Positions 59,332 to 64,000 of a DNA stretch of 64,000 nucleotides are shown here, in pieces (within the stretch, counting starts at the first letter, position 1; each line of letters begins with the position of its first letter). The notes under the pieces are model-generated. The model did no database searches. It saw only the letters and a list, made by a program, of their open reading frames with translations, and was not told the DNA's origin. This stretch comes from an uncultured Bacteroidales bacterium (GTDB lineage Bacteria > Bacteroidota > Bacteroidia > Bacteroidales > F082): NCBI GenBank assembly GCA_900318085.1, contig ONJF01000009.1, positions 62,001-126,000 of the forward strand. Reading direction: 5' to 3'. The translations under genes were made by a program, and so were the position numbers.

Positions 59332-62300
59332 TTATTGCTGTTTTACGAAGCGCAAGGCGGCGTTGCCGCAGCGCAGCAGGTAGAGTCCCGAGGCGAGGTC
59401 GCGGATGCCAATTTCTTGGTCGGGACCGACGCTCAAGACCTTCACCAATTCGCCAAGGCTGTTGTAGATCTCAACTTGGCTGTTGGCCTCAATGCCGAGG
59501 ATGCGGATGCTCTCCTTGGCAGGGTTGGGGTATAGGGTGATGGTTGTCCCGTCGTTCTCGCCGACGCCTGTGCCGAAGAAGGCCACAAGTGTCAGGTCGC
59601 TGTTCATCGTGATGGTGCGCGGGTTATCCGTGTTACCGTCGCTCCAGTTGGAGAAGGTGTAACCGGGATTCGGGAAGGCTTGGATGGTGGCCGTGGTGCC
59701 TGCGACATAGGTGCCGCCGCCGCTCACTGTGCCTTGTTCGGTGTTGCAGACCACGTTCAGGACGTAAGTGGTCACGCTGCTTTCGACGAAGCGTGCCGTG
59801 TAGGTGGCATCACCTGTCACCGTGATGGTGCGCGGGTTCTGTGTGTTGCCGTCGGTCCACTTCTCAAACATATAACCCTCATAGGCCACTGCTGCGATTT
59901 CCACCTCGGTGCCTTCTCTGTAGCTGCCTCCGCCGAAGGCTTCGCCTCTTTCGGGGTTGGCGCTTTCAACGGTGATGGTGTAGAAGGACAGGCCTCCGAA
60001 CTCGGCGATGAACTCCATGTTGCTGTTTACGATGACGGTGCGCGGGTTCTCCGTGTTGCCGTCGTTCCACTTTTGGAAGTAGGAGTAGGGAGTCGGGAAG
60101 GCGCTAATCTCTACCGCGGAGCCGGCGGGATAGGTGCCACTGCCGTAGGTCTCGCCGAGGAAGGGGCTGCTGGGTCTCACCGTCAGGGTGTACATGCTGC
60201 CGCTGCCGTTGGAGAAGAGTGCGGTGTAGGTGGCGTTTTGGGTGACGGTGAAGGTGCGTGGGTTCTGCAAGTTGCCATCGCTCCACTGCAAGAACTCGTA
60301 GCCTGTGTTAGCCGTAGCTGTCAGCGTGGCTGTGGCGCCATAAGGATAGGTGCCGCCGCCTGTCACCGTGCCAGCGCCTGCGGGAGCGACATTCGTGGTG
60401 ATGGTGTATTGGTTGGCGTTGAAGTAGGCCGTGAACGACATGTTGTTGTTCACCGTGACGGTGCGTGGGTTGGTGGTGCTGCCGTCGTTCCAATGGTCGA
60501 AGGTGTAGCCGTTGTTGGCTGTGGCTGTCAGCGTGGTGGTGGCGCCAGCAGGGAAGGTGCCTGTGCCGCTCACTGTACCAGCGCCTGCGGGTGAGATGTA
60601 GGCCGACACGGTGTAGTAGGTGGTGCCCGACTGCGTGAAGGTGGCGGTGTAGGTGGCATTGCCTGTCACCATGACCTGGTGCGGGTTCTGGCTTGAGCCG
60701 TCGCTCCATCCCACAAACTCATAGCCGCTATAGGCCGTGGCCGTCAGCGTGGCGTATTCGCCATAGTGATAGGCGCCGCCGCCGCTCACCGTGCCTGCGT
60801 TGCTCGGGTTAGCCACCACGGTGATGGTGTATTGGTTTTGGGTGAAGATGGCTGTGAACGACAAGTCGCTGTTCACCGTGACAGTGCGCGGGTTCTGCGT
60901 GCTGCTATCGTCCCATCTGTTGAAGGTGTAGCCTGGGTTGGCCGTGGCGGTGAGCACGATGACGGAGCCGGCCTCGTAGGTGCCGCCGCCCGTGACGGTG
61001 CCTGCGCCGGCGGGGCTGACGCTGGTGGTCACATTATAATAGGTGGCGCCCACCTCGCTGAAGATGGCGGTGTAGGTGGCGTTGCCCGTCACCGTGATGG
61101 TGCGTGGGTTGTTGGTGACGCCGTCGCTCCAGCCTTGGAATTCATAGCCGCTGTTGGCGGTGGCCGTCAGTGTGACCTGTTCTCCGTAGTGGTAGGCGCC
61201 GCCGCCCGTGACAGTGCCTGCGCCAGCGGGGCTGACATTGGTGGTGATGGTATATTGCAGTTGCGTGAAGGAGGCGGTGTAGGTGGCGTTGCCGTTGACC
61301 GTGATGGTGCGCGGGTTGGCGGTGCTGCCGTCCTGCCACTGGCTGAAGGCGTAGCCGTTGTTGGGTGTGGCCGTTAGGGTGACGGAGGAACCGGCAGGAT
61401 AGGTGCCGCCTCCCGTGACCGTACCGCCGTTGCTCGGGCTGGCGTTGACGGTGATGGTGTAGTAAGTGACGGGCTCTGCGCTGAAGTAAGCCGTGTAGGT
61501 GGCGTTCTCGGTGACGGTGAAGCTATAGTTGGGATTGGTGCTCACCACCGAGCCGTTCTTCTTCCAGCTGTCGAACTGATAGCCGCTGGCCGGTGTGGCA
61601 TGCAGGGTGCAGGTGGCGCCCGCATTGTATTGTCCGCCGCCGCTCACCGTGCCCCATGCGTTGTTGTTGGCATTGACAGTGATGGTGTATTGCGTAGGTG
61701 CCGCCTGTTGGAAGTAGGCCGTGTAGGTGGCGTTCTCGGTGACGGTGAAGCTATAGGTGGCGTTGGTGCTCACTTGGGTGTTGCCCTTCTTCCAGTAGAG
61801 GAACTCATAGCCGCTGGCAGGTGTGGCTGTGAGGGTGCAGGTGGCGCCTTGGTTGTAGGTGCCGCCGCCGCTCACCGTGCCGCCGCTGGTGGGATTGGCA
61901 TTGGCTGTGATGGTGTATTGGGTGGGGGCGCTTTGGGTGATGCTAATATCATCGATTAACCAATCATAACGGTTGCTTGAAGTTCCAATCTTAAAAGCAA
62001 TGTAGATAGATTGCCCATTATAGGCCGAGAGGTCGACGGTGACAGTCTGCCAAGAGGTGTTTGCCGTATTTATGGACAGCACCTCGGTAAATGATGGAAT
62101 TATAGGTATAGTCTCTGTGGATACCATAACCTTGCAGCCCCCTGATGGATATGACCCTGAATACATATACATTTTTGATTCAAAAGTAAGCGTGGTGGTG
62201 CCGCTTCCTGCTGGAATGTTGAGTTTAGGGCTCTCGAGCCAAGAGTCACCATCGCTCCAACCATACCCCCTTGCGATAACACGATTAAGTTCACCAGTAC

Positions 62301-63444
62301 TACGACTTCTCTCCCATGAGTTTGAGGATCCAGCATTAGTCCAGCAAGGCCAGTGGGTACTACCGTATTCGAAATCTTCAGTGAAGGGAAGGTTGTAAGT
62401 GGTTTGCGTGCATGTCGGATTCTGAATATACATGTCATAGATATAATTGCAATTGGAAGGGGAATACAGCACGCTGCCGTCTTTCCAAACCTTGCCTTGG
62501 TTGTTGAGTTGTCCTGCATAGTAGATTCCTTTAGGGTTGGCCACTACGGCGCGCAAGGCATTGTTGCTTCCACTTGTTGTATGAGAAAAGATTTCTGCAG
62601 AGCCCAAACCGTACCATACTTTAAGTTGATTGCCTTGATTTCCAACCTGGTAGAACATCTGTGGATCCCAGTCTATGTCATATCCGTGGCTGGGACTAGT
62701 TAGCCGCCAGTCCGTCCAATCCGCTGTGGTATTATAGGTTCCAGAGAATCCTTTAAGATAATAATTTGACGATTCATAATAATCACCTATAACTCTAAGA
62801 TTGCCGATATAATTACTTATTCCATAGGGTTTATAATTCTGTCCCAAATCCACAAACTCGACACCGTCTTTCCATAGGACGCCTCTGTAGGAGTCATTGC
62901 CTTCAGACATATATTGGATACCTACAACAAATATATGCCCATTATATTCAGTAATGGCATAGGCCTCACTATCGTAATTGGTGTTGCCCATGGTGTAATA
63001 GGGAGAGGTGCTGCAAGAGGATTCCGATGCAGTTCCCCTCCAAACCACGGCTCTCTGTACACCATTAATTACCATGCTGCCCACTGCATAGATATTGGAG
63101 TAGGCACCGCCAAAATACAAGTCGTTGATGTGGCGGTATTCGTTGGTGGCACCTTCCAACCAGGGGTCATCATCCTTATAGACATCGGCAAAAACATAAT
63201 AACCGTTAGGTGCAGTGGCATTATTAGACCAGAACACATGGTTGTCGGCATACACAACGCTTGTGGATTCGCAGTTATTACCACTTGAATATGTCTCATA
63301 AAGTTTTGTGTTGTTTTTGTAGACTGCGGCCCTTTTCAGCCCCGTCGTGGGGCTGGTGTAGTACCCAGAGTAATACACATCCTGTGCCACGCTCATGCCG
63401 GCGAAAGCCATCACCGCGAGTAATGTTAGTAGAAATCTTTTCAT
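59332..63444 (-). CDS. Secreted protein with cleaved-adhesin domain, 11 InlB-like repeats and T9SS tail
   Basis: 1370 residues with signal peptide MKRFLLTLLAVMAFAGMSVAQ. Residues about 22-350 are propeller-like, with repeated VWxxG/VLWKDG strands. About 355-515 form a cleaved-adhesin/MAM-type sandwich (LPFTEDFEYGSTHWPCW). Then come eleven tandem repeats of about 70 residues (about 525-1290), each YTITxxxxPxGxGTVxGGGxYxxG and GYxFxxWxDGxxxNPRTxTV, of the divergent InlB B-repeat (Flg_new-like) type. The end (ITLYPNPAKESIRI ... ASGLYLLRCGN) is a T9SS type A tail. It is most likely a large surface adhesin; the ligand is unknown. The N-terminal third is AT-richer than the repeat region. Confidence 0.9.
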   Translation of the reverse strand: MKRFLLTLLAVMAFAGMSVAQDVYYSGYYTSPTTGLKRAAVYKNNTKLYETYSSGNNCESTSVVYADNHVFWSNNATAPNGYYVFADVYKDDDPWLEGATNEYRHINDLYFGGAYSNIYAVGSMVINGVQRAVVWRGTASESSCSTSPYYTMGNTNYDSEAYAITEYNGHIFVVGIQYMSEGNDSYRGVLWKDGVEFVDLGQNYKPYGISNYIGNLRVIGDYYESSNYYLKGFSGTYNTTADWTDWRLTSPSHGYDIDWDPQMFYQVGNQGNQLKVWYGLGSAEIFSHTTSGSNNALRAVVANPKGIYYAGQLNNQGKVWKDGSVLYSPSNCNYIYDMYIQNPTCTQTTYNLPFTEDFEYGSTHWPCWTNAGSSNSWERSRSTGELNRVIARGYGWSDGDSWLESPKLNIPAGSGTTTLTFESKMYMYSGSYPSGGCKVMVSTETIPIIPSFTEVLSINTANTSWQTVTVDLSAYNGQSIYIAFKIGTSSNRYDWLIDDISITQSAPTQYTITANANPTSGGTVSGGGTYNQGATCTLTATPASGYEFLYWKKGNTQVSTNATYSFTVTENATYTAYFQQAAPTQYTITVNANNNAWGTVSGGGQYNAGATCTLHATPASGYQFDSWKKNGSVVSTNPNYSFTVTENATYTAYFSAEPVTYYTITVNASPSNGGTVTGGGTYPAGSSVTLTATPNNGYAFSQWQDGSTANPRTITVNGNATYTASFTQLQYTITTNVSPAGAGTVTGGGAYHYGEQVTLTATANSGYEFQGWSDGVTNNPRTITVTGNATYTAIFSEVGATYYNVTTSVSPAGAGTVTGGGTYEAGSVIVLTATANPGYTFNRWDDSSTQNPRTVTVNSDLSFTAIFTQNQYTITVVANPSNAGTVSGGGAYHYGEYATLTATAYSGYEFVGWSDGSSQNPHQVMVTGNATYTATFTQSGTTYYTVSAYISPAGAGTVSGTGTFPAGATTTLTATANNGYTFDHWNDGSTTNPRTVTVNNNMSFTAYFNANQYTITTNVAPAGAGTVTGGGTYPYGATATLTATANTGYEFLQWSDGNLQNPRTFTVTQNATYTALFSNGSGSMYTLTVRPSSPFLGETYGSGTYPAGSAVEISAFPTPYSYFQKWNDGNTENPRTVIVNSNMEFIAEFGGLSFYTITVESANPERGEAFGGGSYREGTEVEIAAVAYEGYMFEKWTDGNTQNPRTITVTGDATYTARFVESSVTTYVLNVVCNTEQGTVSGGGTYVAGTTATIQAFPNPGYTFSNWSDGNTDNPRTITMNSDLTLVAFFGTGVGENDGTTITLYPNPAKESIRILGIEANSQVEIYNSLGELVKVLSVGPDQEIGIRDLASGLYLLRCGNAALRFVKQQ
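59590..61925 (-). repeat. Tandem array of eleven approximately 210-bp coding repeats
   Basis: The InlB-like repeat units of the gene above are repeated at DNA level, with recurring CCGTGACGGTGCGCGGGTT-type strings on the plus strand. Copies differ enough to be distinct, but the array is prone to recombination and to assembly collapse. Confidence 0.8.
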
Positions 63445-63806
63445 AATGGTTGAATTTTGAGTTAGACTTTTATTTGATTTGAAGATTTATGATTCAGGGG
63501 TTTGGGGACGCGAGACTGCGAGACAAGGGATGCGAGACGCGAGACAGGGGATGGGCATCGGAAAAAAACGGAAGATCCGGAAAGGCTTTTCGTGCCTTTC
63601 GGTTTTTTGATGTTGAGAAATAATGTAAATTGCTGATTATCAGATGATATGATGGGGGGGGTAAGACGCGCAATGCCCTTTGCCCAGTGTGGCAAAGCGG
63701 AGGCCAAGTTTCGGTATGGAGCGCAACGCGTAATCATGGGATTGGCATTTTTATGCAAATCACGCTACAAATGTAATAACAAAAATTGGAAATGCTATAG
63801 GTAAAA
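63445..63806. other. Gene-free stretch with low-complexity GAGAC repeats and a hairpin
   Basis: No gene was seen. It holds GACGCGAGACTGCGAGAC and similar units (63508-63550), related to the insert in the acyltransferase. An imperfect hairpin GGAAAGGC/GCCTTTC with A and T flanks at about 63563-63610 may terminate pssA. G-rich and AT-rich segments follow to 63806. Confidence 0.5.
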
Positions 63807-64000
63807 TTACCTATTTTCAGAAAATTGTTCCATTTTTCCAGCGAACAACACCGACATCAGCACGTAAACCATCATGATGAACGGCAGTGCGACGAGCCTG
63901 AACGCGGCCAATCCCGTCACGGCGATGATGAGGAAAATCCACCGCACCTCGTTGCCTTTCCATTTTGCCGATTTCATCTTGAACGAGAAGAAACGCAGAC
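63807..64000 (-). CDS. pssA: C-terminal end of CDP-diacylglycerol-serine O-phosphatidyltransferase (PssA), cut by window edge
   Basis: The frame enters from the right edge and reads LRFFSFKMKSAKWKGNEVRW, then two hydrophobic stretches (IFLIIAVTGLAAFRLVALPF and IMMVYVLMSVLFAG), ending in MEQFSENR and TAA at 63807-63809; 63 codons are visible. This matches the C-terminal membrane region of Bacteroidetes PssA, the inner-membrane enzyme that makes phosphatidylserine for phosphatidylethanolamine. The catalytic CDP-alcohol phosphatidyltransferase motif lies outside the window, so the name rests only on tail similarity. Confidence 0.65.
   Translation of the reverse strand, partial: LRFFSFKMKSAKWKGNEVRWIFLIIAVTGLAAFRLVALPFIMMVYVLMSVLFAGKMEQFSENR

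Overview
The window looks like one chromosomal contig from an uncultured member of the order Bacteroidales (Bacteroidetes). This rests on the dominant -7 promoter motif TAnnTTTG, seen at more than 15 starts, on several type IX secretion (T9SS) C-terminal sorting tails of the PNP...GVYxxR/VK type, and on Bacteroidetes-specific families (DUF4271 next to hemD, DUF4296, a GH92 mannosidase, CBM20-GH77 MalQ, C10 peptidase). Base composition is near 50% GC, with some AT-richer patches inside genes. No rRNA, tRNA, CRISPR array, prophage or plasmid functions were found.

Layout: 1-3.4 kb, a TSCPD protein, a 5'-truncated OsmC remnant, deoC and malQ. 3.4-6.8 kb, a lipoprotein and two paralogous exported propeller-like proteins. 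7-9.9 kb, an acyltransferase, adk, hpt and purE. 9.9-11.4 kb, a repeat-rich island around an IS200-like/RAYT transposase. 11.4-20.3 kb, an M16 peptidase, a giant S8 T9SS protease, an outer membrane protein, kdtA and a divergent pdxA. 20.3-25.6 kb, two related T9SS BNR-type proteins between long palindromic repeats. 25.6-33 kb, GH92, a PPi-type phosphofructokinase, a C10 T9SS protease and a zinc-ribbon membrane protein. 33-38.8 kb, a leftward run of an LptF/G permease, two GT4 glycosyltransferases and ettA. 38.9-42.9 kb, a small PAS-like protein, a YARHG protein and pta-ackA. 43-48.8 kb, DUF4271-hemD-rnpA-yidD, then ctpA and an O-antigen ligase-like gene. 48.8-52.5 kb, cdd, gtrA, queA, a Cys-rich protein and a prenyl synthase. 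52.8-59.2 kb, a lipoprotein, a second RAYT island, a DUF4296 lipoprotein, recQ, kdsD and lptB. 59.3-64 kb, a 1370-residue InlB-repeat T9SS protein and the 3' end of pssA.

Working together: kdtA, kdsD, lptB, the LptF/G permease, two glycosyltransferases, the O-antigen ligase-like protein and GtrA all serve lipopolysaccharide or surface glycan synthesis and export. The T9SS substrates (two proteases, two BNR-type proteins, the InlB-repeat protein) are secreted or surface-exposed. Pta-AckA and the PPi-dependent phosphofructokinase fit a fermentative anaerobe; deoC, hpt, cdd, adk and purE cover nucleotide metabolism.

The most unusual signal is not a gene cluster but the palindromic DNA. At least seven unrelated families of inverted repeats sit between genes. 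Two form arrays around solitary Y1 transposases, one is a roughly 126-130 bp nested palindrome present in at least seven full copies, and several elements lie in frame inside conserved genes (malQ, a hexapeptide acyltransferase, kdtA, a zinc-ribbon protein, an O-antigen ligase) or provide stop codons. This resembles the protein-coding palindromic elements known from Rickettsia. A structured 5' leader of purE is a second candidate for new biology.
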